Assembly (NCBI RefSeq): GCF_900100605.1
Contig: NZ_FNCN01000002.1
Coordinates: 74,091 to 138,090 of the forward strand
DNA: 64,000 nucleotides
Origin: Sinosporangium album
GTDB lineage: Bacteria > Actinomycetota > Actinomycetes > Streptosporangiales > Streptosporangiaceae
Direction: 5' to 3'
How positions within the stretch are numbered: position 1 is the first letter of the stretch; each line of letters starts with the position of its first letter. Below the pieces are notes generated by a model. The model saw nothing but the letters and a program-made list of their open reading frames with translations. It did no database searches and had not been told where the DNA came from. Shown piece after piece: positions 53,653-62,137 of the stretch. A program made the position numbers and the translations under genes.

Positions 53653-54296
53653 CCTTGCCCTCCGGCGGACCGGTCCGGCGTCAGAAGACCTGAATACGCG
53701 GGCAGGTCAAATATGGTCTCAACTCGGTACGGCAGGAGAATACGGTCTTGTAGGCGGAGTAAAGGTGCCGATTATTTACCCGGTACGGTTGTCGATTCGC
53801 TGGGTCTCTTGCCGCCGCCATAACCATGGCTTAATTTTCACACCGTGCCGCTCCTTGCGCGGATGAGGGGACCGGCGCCGCTATCTCGAACGCGGGATCC
53901 CAGGGAACTGTGTATGCAGAACGATTTTTCGGCTTCTGCGCATGAAGGGCGCCCCGCCGCGGCGGTACGCCGCGAGGAAATCAAAGCGGGGATCCTATGG
54001 TCATTTGAAGGTCCAGAGAGACCTTTCGCTACCGATGAATGCATGCATATGTGTTTGCCTGGGGGTGCAGATTTTCCCTGAGTCGGATCCGGCTCGCAGG
54101 GTGAACCGGGCCTCCATCCCTGCCTGTCGGTGTCACGGCGCGTCCATCTGACCTGGTCGGGCGACGGCGGTCACACGACGAGCCGGTTTTGGTGCCTTTC
54201 GGGCTGGGCCCCGATCGTGCTGGATGGGATGGCTCGGTAAGGCTGGTTCAGGGCATTACGGATAAGCCGATGGTGGCGATTTCTGTCATTCGTTGA
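53653..54296. other. Decayed intergenic region after recX
   Basis: About 640 bp with lower GC content and more mixed codon positions than the surroundings. A possible 55-codon frame begins at ATG 53914 (MQNDFSASAHEG) but shows no domain. The region directly precedes two clear gene remnants and looks like eroded insertion DNA. Confidence 0.5.
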
Positions 54297-54512
54297 GGAG
54301 TTTTCGAAGCCGAGCGCGCGATCTAGGTTCGCAGTGTGGCCGAAGCCAAGGGCAAGCGGGTGGGCCGCCCTATCGCACACCCCGCCGAAAAGATCGACTA
54401 AGCGCGCCTGTTTTAAGATGAGGACGACTCCCTGGAGCGGATCGGTGCCAATATCGGCATTCCCGCGGCCCCGCTTCCCCGATATCTATCAACCGCGCGC
54501 CATCATGCCTGA
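54297..54512 (+). pseudogene. C-terminal remnant of a serine recombinase (resolvase/invertase)
   Basis: One frame reads GVFEAERAI-stop-VRSVAEAKGKRVGRPIAHPAEKID-stop-ARLF-stop-DEDDSLERIGANIGIPAAPLPRYLS. This is the end of a resolvase/invertase: the ER..I..R helix, the AKGKRVGRP linker and the C-terminal helix-turn-helix (normally ..SL..IAA..GIPK.TL.RYL). Three in-frame stops lie at 54324, 54399 and 54414, and the catalytic N-terminal domain with its serine is absent. It is therefore inactive debris of a transposon or integrative element. Confidence 0.82.
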
Positions 54513-54537
54513 CTTGGGACGGTGCCCATGCTTTCCG

Positions 54538-54768
54538 CACGCTCAGGTCGAGTGGGTGGCGAGCCGCCTCGGCGACACGGCGGACAAGCTGGAGCCGATC
54601 GACTCCGACACCTGCCGACTGTCCGGGCAGAGCGACAGCCTGGAGTGGCTCGTATTCCGGCTGGTCATGCTCGGCTGCGAGTTCGAGGTGCACGGGCCGC
54701 CCGAACTGGTCGACTACCTGCGCGAGATGGCCGCCAGAACACTTCGTGCCGTGGAGGACAGAAACTGA
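54538..54768 (+). pseudogene. C-terminal fragment of a WYL-domain (YafY/PafBC-type) regulator
   Basis: The frame gives VEWVASRLGDTADKLEPIDSDTCRLSGQSDSLEWLVFRLVMLGCEFEVHGPPELVDYLREMAARTLRAVEDRN, matching the WCX C-terminal extension of HTH-WYL transcription factors. The HTH and WYL parts are missing; the sequence upstream in this frame belongs to the recombinase debris. An insertion or deletion probably removed the rest. It has no start of its own that I would trust. Confidence 0.72.
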
Positions 54769-54824
54769 CCTACATGAGGGCTAGCGTCGGTGGCACATTC
54801 CCGCATGCAAAGGAACCACCCGAT

Positions 54825-55313
54825 ATGTCTGTCAAGGCGATCCCCGAGGGCTACACGAGCGTCACGCCGTGGATCATCTCCCGCGACACGGCCGCGGTCA
54901 TCGACTACATCCGGAAGGCGTTCGGCGCCGAGGAACTGGGCCGGGTGATCGACGCCCGCGGGGTGATCGGGCATGCGGAGGTCCGCATCGGGGATGCGAT
55001 CGTGATGCTTTTCGACGGCGACCCGAGTTGGCCGGCGACGCCCGCGTTTCTCCGGCTGTACGTCGAGGACGCCCACGCCGTGCACCGCCAGGCGGTCGAG
55101 GCGGGAGGCGTCTCCGTCTCGGAGGTCACCCACCTGGCCTTCGGCGACCTGGTCGGGCGGGTGCGCGATCCGTTCGGCAATGTGTGGTGGATCCAGACCC
55201 GCATCGAGGACGTGACGCCTGAGGAAATGGAGCGACGCTTCGGCGACCCGAAGTTCACCGCGGCGATGGAATACATGCAGCGCCCCGAGACAGAGATTTT
55301 CCCTCGGAGCTGA
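54825..55313 (+). CDS. VOC/PhnB-like glyoxalase-fold protein
   Basis: The 162-aa protein has the paired beta-alpha-beta-beta-beta modules of the vicinal-oxygen-chelate fold: YTSVTPWIISRDTAAVIDYIRKAFGAEELGRVIDARGVIGHAEVRIGDAIVMLFDG, then LRLYVEDAHAVHRQAVEAGG and DLVGRVRDPFGNVWWIQTR. PhnB-like members have varied or unknown functions, including resistance and isomerisation. It starts at the ATG at 54825 in a message that may begin in the remnant region. Apparently intact. Confidence 0.88.
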   Translation: MSVKAIPEGYTSVTPWIISRDTAAVIDYIRKAFGAEELGRVIDARGVIGHAEVRIGDAIVMLFDGDPSWPATPAFLRLYVEDAHAVHRQAVEAGGVSVSEVTHLAFGDLVGRVRDPFGNVWWIQTRIEDVTPEEMERRFGDPKFTAAMEYMQRPETEIFPRS

Positions 55314-55438
55314 ACTACGACCGACCCGGGTACGGCGTGCCACGAGCGCGGTGCCTCAAAGGCCGACGAGGAGACCGAGGAGAAGGCCGACGGCGAAGAG
55401 TGGGCGGCGAGGCGAGCTGGACTCAGCTCTCTCCGGGC

Positions 55439-55591
55439 CTAGGGGGCCTTGCGGAGGAAGTCCAGGAGCGCCGGGACCATGGCCTCAGGGGTCGGGCCGT
55501 GGCCTTGGCCCGGCAGGATGCGGCGCGTCGTGTTGGGGAGGGCTGCCGCCACGGCGTCGGCGGCCTCGGGGAGGCCGGGGAAGGTCTTCCG
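55439..55591 (-). pseudogene. C-terminal remnant of an alpha/beta hydrolase
   Basis: About 50 codons ending the frame (KTFPGLPEAADAVAAALPNTTRRILPGQGHGPTPEAMVPALLDFLRKAP) match the end of an alpha/beta hydrolase: the catalytic His in GQGHG and the closing helix ..VPALLDFL. The rest of the enzyme is missing, since the frame upstream runs antisense to no known domain and soon overlaps the MerB-like gene. It is therefore a truncated remnant downstream of that gene. Confidence 0.65.
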
Positions 55592-55611
55592 GCGGGGCGA
55601 AGCGGGGCGGG

Positions 55612-56286
55612 TTAGTCGGGGAGTTGCCAGAAGGGGCCGGTGAGGCCGCTGTCGGTGAGGAGATGTTGGAGGTCGGCGGTGGGGCGGGGCCGGTAGCCGG
55701 TGTCGAGGCGATCGCCGTACCACGGTTGGGCGAGGTTCCAGAGGGTGGTGGCGGCCAGTGCCCGGCCTATGGGGCGGTCGGTGCGGTCGGCCCAGGCGGC
55801 CAGGTGCTCTTCCGAGCAGAACATGCGGATGTTGGAGCAGGTGAGCAGGACGTCGTCCCACCATTGGGAGGCGGGAAGGGGGATATGGACGGTGAGCTCG
55901 GGCTCGGGCGGCTGGTGTGGGCCGACGTCCATGCGGAGGGGGGTGTGGCAGCCGGGGCAGCGTGTCTCGACGCTGACGTCGATTTTGAGCGCCGCGCTGA
56001 TACCGAAGGAGTCCCAGGTGCAGCCGCCCCACCAGAGCCGTTGCTCATAGGGGCCGTCGGCGGTGACGACGAAGCCCATGGGGGCGGCGGAGAAGGGGTG
56101 GGCCATGCGGATGGCGTCGCCGTACTCGGTGAGGACGAGGGCGTGCGCCTCGTGGAGCCGCATGAGGCAGGCACGGATTGTGATCTCGTCCACGCCTTGG
56201 CGCACGGCGAGTTCCGCGACAGATGGGGCTCTCCCCTCTTCTGCGAACGTTGTGAACACTTGTTGACGTACGTCCCAATCGTCCAT
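55612..56286 (-). CDS. MerB-like (alkylmercury lyase family) protein
   Basis: The 224-aa protein has an N-terminal winged-helix-like domain (VRQQVFTTFAEEGRAPSVAELAVRQGVDEITIRACLMRLHEAHALVL) and a MerB-type C-terminal domain. In MerB, two Cys and an Asp cleave the C-Hg bond; here WGGCTWDSFGI supplies C-x-x-D, and LTCSNIRMFCSEEHLAAW supplies the second Cys. Two more cysteines in TRCPGCHTPL are extra. No merA, merR or mer transport genes are near, so it may be a detoxification enzyme or a domain relative with another role. GGAGG precedes the ATG. Confidence 0.78.
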   Translation of the reverse strand: MDDWDVRQQVFTTFAEEGRAPSVAELAVRQGVDEITIRACLMRLHEAHALVLTEYGDAIRMAHPFSAAPMGFVVTADGPYEQRLWWGGCTWDSFGISAALKIDVSVETRCPGCHTPLRMDVGPHQPPEPELTVHIPLPASQWWDDVLLTCSNIRMFCSEEHLAAWADRTDRPIGRALAATTLWNLAQPWYGDRLDTGYRPRPTADLQHLLTDSGLTGPFWQLPD

Positions 56287-56818
56287 GCCGCACCTCCGTG
56301 AGTGACGATAACAGCCGAATGACGTGACTCACTATGCATACCGATGTTTCATCGGGGTATCGGGCTTCAGTGCTGTTACCTGGGAAGATGTGGCTTTGGT
56401 TGGCTTTTTGAATCGGCCTTCGAGGTCTTCAGGTCGGCGTGCTGCTGCATTGCGGAAGACTCGCGCGATTACGGAGTGTTAGTGCGTCTGAGTCAGAACA
56501 CGCAGGTGGGAGGGCCAGGCTTTGGCAAAACACGCGCGTCGACCCTCCTTTGCTTGCCCGTGACCACTTCGACAACTTAACCTCGACGGCAGTGAGGAGT
56601 TACTCCGCGCAGCGCGGATTGCCATAACGGTGAACGACGGACGAGCAAGCTTGAGAATCCGAGACAGGTGGGACCTGGGTGGCTCAGGTGTGCAAACCTG
56701 CCGTCTTGGTTCGATATTTGTCCTGGTCGCGCCAACGCTTGGGTGATCTGTGCCGCACGCGTGACGCCTCGCCGCTTGAAGGTTTCGAGGGTTGCGAGGC
56801 GAGGAGGGCGGGGCGCTC
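56287..56818. other. Intergenic leader region of rny
   Basis: About 530 bp between the divergent MerB-like and rny genes, with lower GC than the window average in its first half. No gene is supportable. It ends with a hairpin placed just before the rny ribosome-binding site. Confidence 0.5.
56765..56801 (+). promoter_or_regulatory. Hairpin overlapping the rny translation signal
   Basis: CGCCTCGC (56765-56772) pairs with GCGAGGCG (56794-56801), 21-nt loop. The 3' arm runs into the GAGGAGGG ribosome-binding region before the ATG at 56819, so the fold could limit translation or be a site for self-cleavage by the RNase. Not shown by sequence alone. Confidence 0.4.
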
Positions 56819-58435
56819 ATGGAGACGCTTTCGGTCGCGCTTACTGTGGCGGTTCTCGTTCTCGCAGTGGTGGCGCTCGCCGCCCTCGTCGTGGTCGTCC
56901 GGCGTTCCGGCGGCCAGTTGATGCGGCTATCCGCCCCGAGTCCGGAACAGATCGCCGAGGCGCACGCCGAGCTTGAGCAGGCGCGTCGGGAGGCGGCGGA
57001 GATCCGGGCCAAGGCGGAGGCGGACGCGGGAGAGCAGCAGCGGCGTTCCGAGGCGTTGACGGAGAGCGCGACCCGGCTGCGTCGGGAGACCGAAGAGGAA
57101 GGGCAGGTCCTCAAGAACGAGCTCAAGGAACACCGCACCGATCTTGAGCGCAGGGAGAGCCGCCTCAGTGAGCGTGAGCAGCGGCTCGACGAAGAGGCGC
57201 GCAGGCAGGTCGAGCGGGCGCGGAAACTGGCGGAGACCGAGACGCAGTTGGCCGACCGGCGGGTGGAGCTCGACCAGGTGGAGGAGGAGCGCATGGCGAT
57301 CCTTTCGCGGGTCGCCGGGTTGACCGCGGACCAGGCCAAGGCCGAGCTGGTCAAGGAGATCGAGAATCAGGCCAAACGCGAGGCCGCGCTGATCGTGCGG
57401 GAGATCGAGAGCGAGGCGCGCAGGGAGGGGGAGAAGCGCGCGTGCAAGATCGTGACCCTGGCCGTGCAGAGAGTCGCGACCGAGCAGACGGCCGAGTCGG
57501 TCGTGTCGGTGCTGCACCTGCCCGGCGACGAGATGAAAGGCCGCATCATCGGCCGTGAGGGACGCAATATCCGGGCGTTCGAGTCGACGACGGGGGTCAA
57601 CCTCATCATCGACGACACTCCCGAAGCGGTGCTGCTGTCATGTTTCGATCCGGTCCGCCGGGAAACCGCGAGGCTGACGCTGGAAAAGCTCGTGCTGGAC
57701 GGACGCATCCATCCTCAGCGGATCGAGGAGGCCTACGAGCGCAGCAAGGCCGAGGTCCAGGAGTTGTGCGGGCGGGCGGGCGAGGACGCGCTGGTCGAAC
57801 TGGGCATCACCGATATGCACCCTGAACTCGTCATGCTCCTCGGGCAGCTTCGCTATCGCACTTCCTACGGTCAGAACGTCCTGAAGCACCTCATCGAGTC
57901 GGCCCACATCGCGGGCATCATGGCCGCCGAGCTCCGCCTCAACAGCGACCTGGTCAAACGGTGCGCGCTGCTGCACGACATCGGAAAGGCCCTGACCCAC
58001 GAGGTCGAGGGGAGCCACGCGCTGATCGGGGCGGAGATCGCCCGCAGGTACGGCGAGCACGAGGACGTCGTCCACGCCATCGAGGCGCACCACAACGAGG
58101 TGGAGGTGCGCACCGTCGAGGCGGTGCTGACGCAGGCGGCCGACGCGATCAGCGGCAGCCGTCCCGGTGCCCGGCGTGAATCGCTTGAGGCCTATGTCAA
58201 ACGGCTGGAGCGGCTGGAGGAGATCGCGCAGTCCTACGAGGGTGTGGACAAGGTCTTCGCCATGCAGGCGGGCCGCGAGATCCGGGTCATGGTCAGGCCG
58301 GACGCCGTTGACGACATCCAGGCGCAGGTCATCGCGCGCGATGTGGCCAAGCAGGTCGAAGAGGAGCTGACCTACCCCGGCCAGATCCGGATCACCGTCG
58401 TGCGCGAATCCCGGGCCACGGAGTTCGCACGATGA
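56819..58435 (+). CDS. rny: Ribonuclease Y
   Basis: RNase Y is a membrane-anchored endoribonuclease that starts mRNA decay. Order in the 538-aa protein: one N-terminal membrane helix (VALTVAVLVLAVVALAALVVVVRR), a long coiled coil (about residues 40-205), a KH RNA-binding domain with GRIIGREGRNIRAFE, and the HD catalytic domain with LLHDIGKA and HHNEVE. All catalytic features are present. The ATG at 56819 leaves the membrane anchor at the very N-terminus. Confidence 0.96.
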   Translation: METLSVALTVAVLVLAVVALAALVVVVRRSGGQLMRLSAPSPEQIAEAHAELEQARREAAEIRAKAEADAGEQQRRSEALTESATRLRRETEEEGQVLKNELKEHRTDLERRESRLSEREQRLDEEARRQVERARKLAETETQLADRRVELDQVEEERMAILSRVAGLTADQAKAELVKEIENQAKREAALIVREIESEARREGEKRACKIVTLAVQRVATEQTAESVVSVLHLPGDEMKGRIIGREGRNIRAFESTTGVNLIIDDTPEAVLLSCFDPVRRETARLTLEKLVLDGRIHPQRIEEAYERSKAEVQELCGRAGEDALVELGITDMHPELVMLLGQLRYRTSYGQNVLKHLIESAHIAGIMAAELRLNSDLVKRCALLHDIGKALTHEVEGSHALIGAEIARRYGEHEDVVHAIEAHHNEVEVRTVEAVLTQAADAISGSRPGARRESLEAYVKRLERLEEIAQSYEGVDKVFAMQAGREIRVMVRPDAVDDIQAQVIARDVAKQVEEELTYPGQIRITVVRESRATEFAR

Positions 58436-58538
58436 ACCCCGAGCGCCCCGAGAGCCCCAAGCGCCCTGAGCATCACGAGCGTGTGAGCCTTGAGCGTCAC
58501 CGGCTCGTGAGCCTTGAGCATCACGAGCTCGAGTGCGG

Positions 58539-60425
58539 CTAGTCGCTGAGGACCTGCTGGTAGAACGCGAGCTCGGCGGCGAGGGCGGCGACGCGCGTCT
58601 CGGCGCGCCGGAATCCGTGGGACTCGCCCTCGAAGGTGAGGTAGGTGCAGGGCACGCCTCGTTCGGCGAGGGCCGCCGCGAACCCGGCGGACTGCTCCGG
58701 CGGCACCACCGGGTCATCGAGCCCCTGGAGCAGCAGCATCGGGCAGGTGACGCCGTCGGCCCTGCTGATGGGTTCCCGCTCGGCGTAGAGCGCGGAGTCC
58801 TCGGGGCCGACGAGCCATTCGACGTAGCGCGATTCGAAGTCGTGGGTGTGGGCGTTGAATGGCGCGAGCGCGCTGACGCCGTAATACGACACGCCTCCGG
58901 CGAAGGCGTCGGTGGAGCAGCAGGCGGCCATGGTGGTCCAGCCGCCCGCGCTGCCGCCTCTGATCGCGATCCGCGCCGGGTCGGCGAGCCCCTCGCTCGC
59001 CAGCCACTCGGCCGCGGCGGTGACGTCTTCGACATCCACGATGCCCCACAGGCCGCGCAGCCTGTCCCGATAGATCCTGCCGTATCCGGTCGAACCCCCG
59101 TAGTTCACATCGATCACGCCGATGCCCCGGCTGGTGAAGAACGCCTTCTCCAGGTCGAACGCCGAGAGCACGTGGGCGGTAGGGCCGCCGTGCGCGAAGA
59201 CGACGTACGGCGGAGCCGTGTCGGCCGGGCCTTCGGCCCCGGCGTTCGCGGGCGCGTAGACGTAGGCGTGGATCTTGCGCCCGGAACGCACCTGGATCTC
59301 GACGGCGCGCGGGGTGGGCAGGTAGGCCGGGTCGGGAAGCGCGCCGGTGTCCTGACGCCGGCTTTCGACCTGCCCGGTGGCCGTGTCCAGCCGTACGACG
59401 GCCGGAGGCGCGGCAGGGCCGTACGCCACGCCGGCGAGGGCGCGGCCGTCGGTGCTGAGCCCGGGCACCCAGCCGGAGTACGGCGTATCGACATCGGTCA
59501 GCGTGCCGTTGTCGGGGTCGAGGAGTCCGAGGCGCAGGTCGCCCTTGCCGTGCAGTACGGCGAGGCGCCCGTCGTCCAGAACGACGTAGGGCGCGCGGCC
59601 GAGTTGCCACAGCGGGCCCGCGAACTCCTCCTCGGCGGGGTAGAGCGGGCGAGAGGTCGTGCCGTAGATCCCGATCTGGTAGAGGTTCCACCAGCCGGAC
59701 CAGTCGGAGACCAGGAGAAGGTGGCTGTTGTCCTGCCATTGAGGGGACAGGACGGACTCGCTGAGACCTCCCCTGACGGTCCAGGAGTTGCCGTCCGCCA
59801 GGCGGGTGACGCGGAGGTCTGTGCCGGTCCACGGGAGGCGCGGGTGGTTCCAGCACACATATGCGAGGTGCCTGCCGTCGGGGGAGAGCGCCGGAGACGC
59901 GTAGAAATCGCTGCCGGTGACCCGCTCGCGGGGCTCCTCGACCCCGTCGAGCGGCAGCGACACGATCGCACGCGTCGTCTTCCCGTCCTCATGGTGGGTC
60001 TCCCGCACGCACCAGAGCAGTCCGTCGCGGACCATGAGCTCGGCGTAGCGCAGCCCCGCCGGGCGCTCCGGGACGGGTGTGATCGCCTGCGGCTCCTCTC
60101 CGGGGACCAGGAGATAGAGCCGCTGGTCGGCGTGGTTGCTGAAGACCACTCCGAGGTCGGGGACCACCACGTAGGGGCGTCCGCCGTCCTCGTGCACGCG
60201 CGAGCGCGCGCTCCATGGGGCGGTGAGCAGGTCGCTGTGGCCGCCGTCGGCCGCACGGTGGACGATCGTGGTGCGCCCGCCTTCGGCGGGGCGGTCCTCA
60301 CACCACCACATCTCCTCGCCGATCACGGTCGGTGACGTGAGCCGCAGGCCCGCTCTGGCCACGTCGCTGCTGGTGATGGGGGAGGGCCACTGGGTGTACG
60401 GCAGAGCGGTGCGGTCAGGGGACAT
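58539..60425 (-). CDS. S9 family prolyl oligopeptidase
   Basis: The 628-aa serine peptidase has an N-terminal beta-propeller (about residues 1-370) with repeated DGR..AY/..SDW elements, followed by an alpha/beta-hydrolase domain. The catalytic triad is seen in RGGSAGGWTT (nucleophile Ser), QGLDDPVVP (Asp) and GESHGFRR (His). It belongs to the dipeptidyl-peptidase/acylaminoacyl-peptidase-like branch that cleaves short peptides. No signal peptide, so cytoplasmic. It is upstream of no obvious partner and converges with rny. Confidence 0.94.
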   Translation of the reverse strand: MSPDRTALPYTQWPSPITSSDVARAGLRLTSPTVIGEEMWWCEDRPAEGGRTTIVHRAADGGHSDLLTAPWSARSRVHEDGGRPYVVVPDLGVVFSNHADQRLYLLVPGEEPQAITPVPERPAGLRYAELMVRDGLLWCVRETHHEDGKTTRAIVSLPLDGVEEPRERVTGSDFYASPALSPDGRHLAYVCWNHPRLPWTGTDLRVTRLADGNSWTVRGGLSESVLSPQWQDNSHLLLVSDWSGWWNLYQIGIYGTTSRPLYPAEEEFAGPLWQLGRAPYVVLDDGRLAVLHGKGDLRLGLLDPDNGTLTDVDTPYSGWVPGLSTDGRALAGVAYGPAAPPAVVRLDTATGQVESRRQDTGALPDPAYLPTPRAVEIQVRSGRKIHAYVYAPANAGAEGPADTAPPYVVFAHGGPTAHVLSAFDLEKAFFTSRGIGVIDVNYGGSTGYGRIYRDRLRGLWGIVDVEDVTAAAEWLASEGLADPARIAIRGGSAGGWTTMAACCSTDAFAGGVSYYGVSALAPFNAHTHDFESRYVEWLVGPEDSALYAEREPISRADGVTCPMLLLQGLDDPVVPPEQSAGFAAALAERGVPCTYLTFEGESHGFRRAETRVAALAAELAFYQQVLSD

Positions 60426-60517
60426 ACTCGAATCCTGCCTGAAGTCAGTGCCCCGTGTCGCCTCTCATGGGCTTTGCGGACATGGATCGCATGGATCGTG
60501 CCTTTCCTTATTGTCCC

Positions 60518-61393
60518 CTATTCTCCCCTGCCGCTCCCGCCGCCGACGGTCGCCAGGGTGACGGGGCGCGCGCTGGACTTGCGGCTGCGGCGGCTCCGCC
60601 GTTCGAGCACGGTGGCGACGTAGCCGAGGCCGAGGTTGAGCAGGATGTAGATCAGCGAGATGACGATGGCCGCGGGCACGAGGTTGTGGAAGCTCGCCGG
60701 GAGCTGGCGGAAGCCGGTGTTGAGCAGGTCCTCGTAGGCGATGATGTAGCCGAGCGCCGAGTCCTTGAGCGCGATCACCATCTGGCTGACGAGGGCCGGC
60801 ATCATGGCCGTGGTCGCCTGCGGCAGCAGGATGAGGCGCAGCACGCCGCTCTTGCGGAGCCCGAGGGCGTAGGCCGCCTCCGACTGGCCCTTCGGCACGG
60901 CGAGGACGCCGGCTTTGAACACCTCGGCGAGCACCGAGCCGTTGTAGAGCGTCAGACCGATGACCACCGCGTAGAAGGCGTCCATCGTGTAGCCGAACAG
61001 CTCGAATGCGCCCGCCTGCGCGAAGAAGATCATGAGCAGCACGGGGATGGCGCGGAAGAACTCCACCACCATGCCCGAGGGCCAGCGCAGCCACCAGTGG
61101 TCGGAGAGCCGCCCGAGGCCGAAGACGACGGCGAACACGAGCGCGAGCACGATCGACAGCGCGGCGGCCGACAGGGTGCCGACGAGGCCGGGGAGGATCA
61201 TTCCCTGCCACACCTGCGGGTCGAGGAACGGTTTCCACAGTTCGGGGTCGAACTGCCCGGCCTCGTTGAACCTCGCCCAGACGAAGTAGGCGATGCCCAG
61301 GATCAGCACGGCGCCGACGGCGGTGAGCACGTTGTTGCGCAGCCGGGTCCGCGGCCCCGGGGTGTCGAAGAGGATGGACGCCTGGGGTTTCAC
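60518..61393 (-). CDS. gluD: Glutamate ABC transporter permease GluD
   Basis: The 291-aa HAAT-type polar amino-acid permease has about five membrane helices. Its EAA loop reads LAVPKGQSEAAYALGLRKSGVLRLILLPQATTAMMPAL. It pairs with GluC to form the channel. The GTG start overlaps the gluC stop (GTGA). A basic, Ser/Arg-rich tail ends the protein. It is the last gene of the operon reading leftward. Confidence 0.93.
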   Translation of the reverse strand: MKPQASILFDTPGPRTRLRNNVLTAVGAVLILGIAYFVWARFNEAGQFDPELWKPFLDPQVWQGMILPGLVGTLSAAALSIVLALVFAVVFGLGRLSDHWWLRWPSGMVVEFFRAIPVLLMIFFAQAGAFELFGYTMDAFYAVVIGLTLYNGSVLAEVFKAGVLAVPKGQSEAAYALGLRKSGVLRLILLPQATTAMMPALVSQMVIALKDSALGYIIAYEDLLNTGFRQLPASFHNLVPAAIVISLIYILLNLGLGYVATVLERRSRRSRKSSARPVTLATVGGGSGRGE

Positions 61394-62055
61394 CGGCTCA
61401 CCGCCATCCGCTTGGCGAGCCAGGTGAAGAAGAACCCGGTGGGCAGGGTCAGGATCACGAATCCGAGCGCGAAGCCGAGGAAGATCCCCACGGTGCCGCT
61501 GCCCTCGTAGATCAGTTCGTTCATGATGAAGGCGGCCTCCGCGTAGCCGGCGACGATCACTACGGTGGTGTTCTTGGTCAGGGCCACGAGCACGCTGCCG
61601 AGCGGCCCGACGACGGTCCGGAGCGCCTGCGGGAGGATGATCAGTCGAAGCGACGCGGTGAAGGTGAGGCCGATGGCCCGAGCGGCCTCGGCCTGCCCGA
61701 GGGGCACGGTGTTGATGCCGGACCTGATCGCCTCGCAGACGAAGGCCGAGGTGTAGGCCGACAGCCCCAGCACGGCGAACCAGTAGCCGTTCATCTGCGG
61801 GTTTTCGGAGAAGTTCAGGTGGAGCACGTTGCTGATGCCGAGGCTGCAGAAGAGCAGCACCATCGTCAGCGGGGTGTTGCGCAGCGTGGTGACGTAGAAC
61901 GTCGCGACCCCGCGCAGCACCGGGGTGGGGGCCACCCGCATCGCGGCGAGCAGCAGGCCCAGGAGCAGCGAGCAGACCGCGCTCATCACGGTCAGGCGGA
62001 TCGTGGCCCAGAACCCGGCGAACACCTCGGGGAGGTTGGCGATCAGGGTTTCCAT
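61390..62055 (-). CDS. gluC: Glutamate ABC transporter permease GluC
   Basis: The 221-aa permease shows the family core: RNTPLTMVLLFCSLGI, then the EAA loop INTVPLGQAEAARAIGLTFTASLRLIILPQALRTVVGPL. AGGAGG lies just before the ATG at 62055; a start at 62082 is possible but would place that site inside the gene. It forms an operon with gluB upstream and gluD downstream. Confidence 0.94.
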   Translation of the reverse strand: METLIANLPEVFAGFWATIRLTVMSAVCSLLLGLLLAAMRVAPTPVLRGVATFYVTTLRNTPLTMVLLFCSLGISNVLHLNFSENPQMNGYWFAVLGLSAYTSAFVCEAIRSGINTVPLGQAEAARAIGLTFTASLRLIILPQALRTVVGPLGSVLVALTKNTTVVIVAGYAEAAFIMNELIYEGSGTVGIFLGFALGFVILTLPTGFFFTWLAKRMAVSR

Positions 62056-62137
62056 CGGCCTCCTCACATGGTCGGGAAGCACCGGTGAGCCCCGTGGCCA
62101 TGCGCGGCGGGGCTCACCGGAGCGTCGTCGGACGGGG

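Noticed and set aside
53914-54081. Small protein MQNDFSASAHEG... after recX
   Set aside because: No recognisable motif, weak codon bias and it sits in decayed DNA; not enough to call a gene.
58440-58535. Repeated GTGAGCCTTGAGC-type units between rny and the S9 peptidase gene
   Set aside because: Short imperfect repeats in a 100-bp convergent gap; likely slippage or weak terminator structure, with no further pattern.
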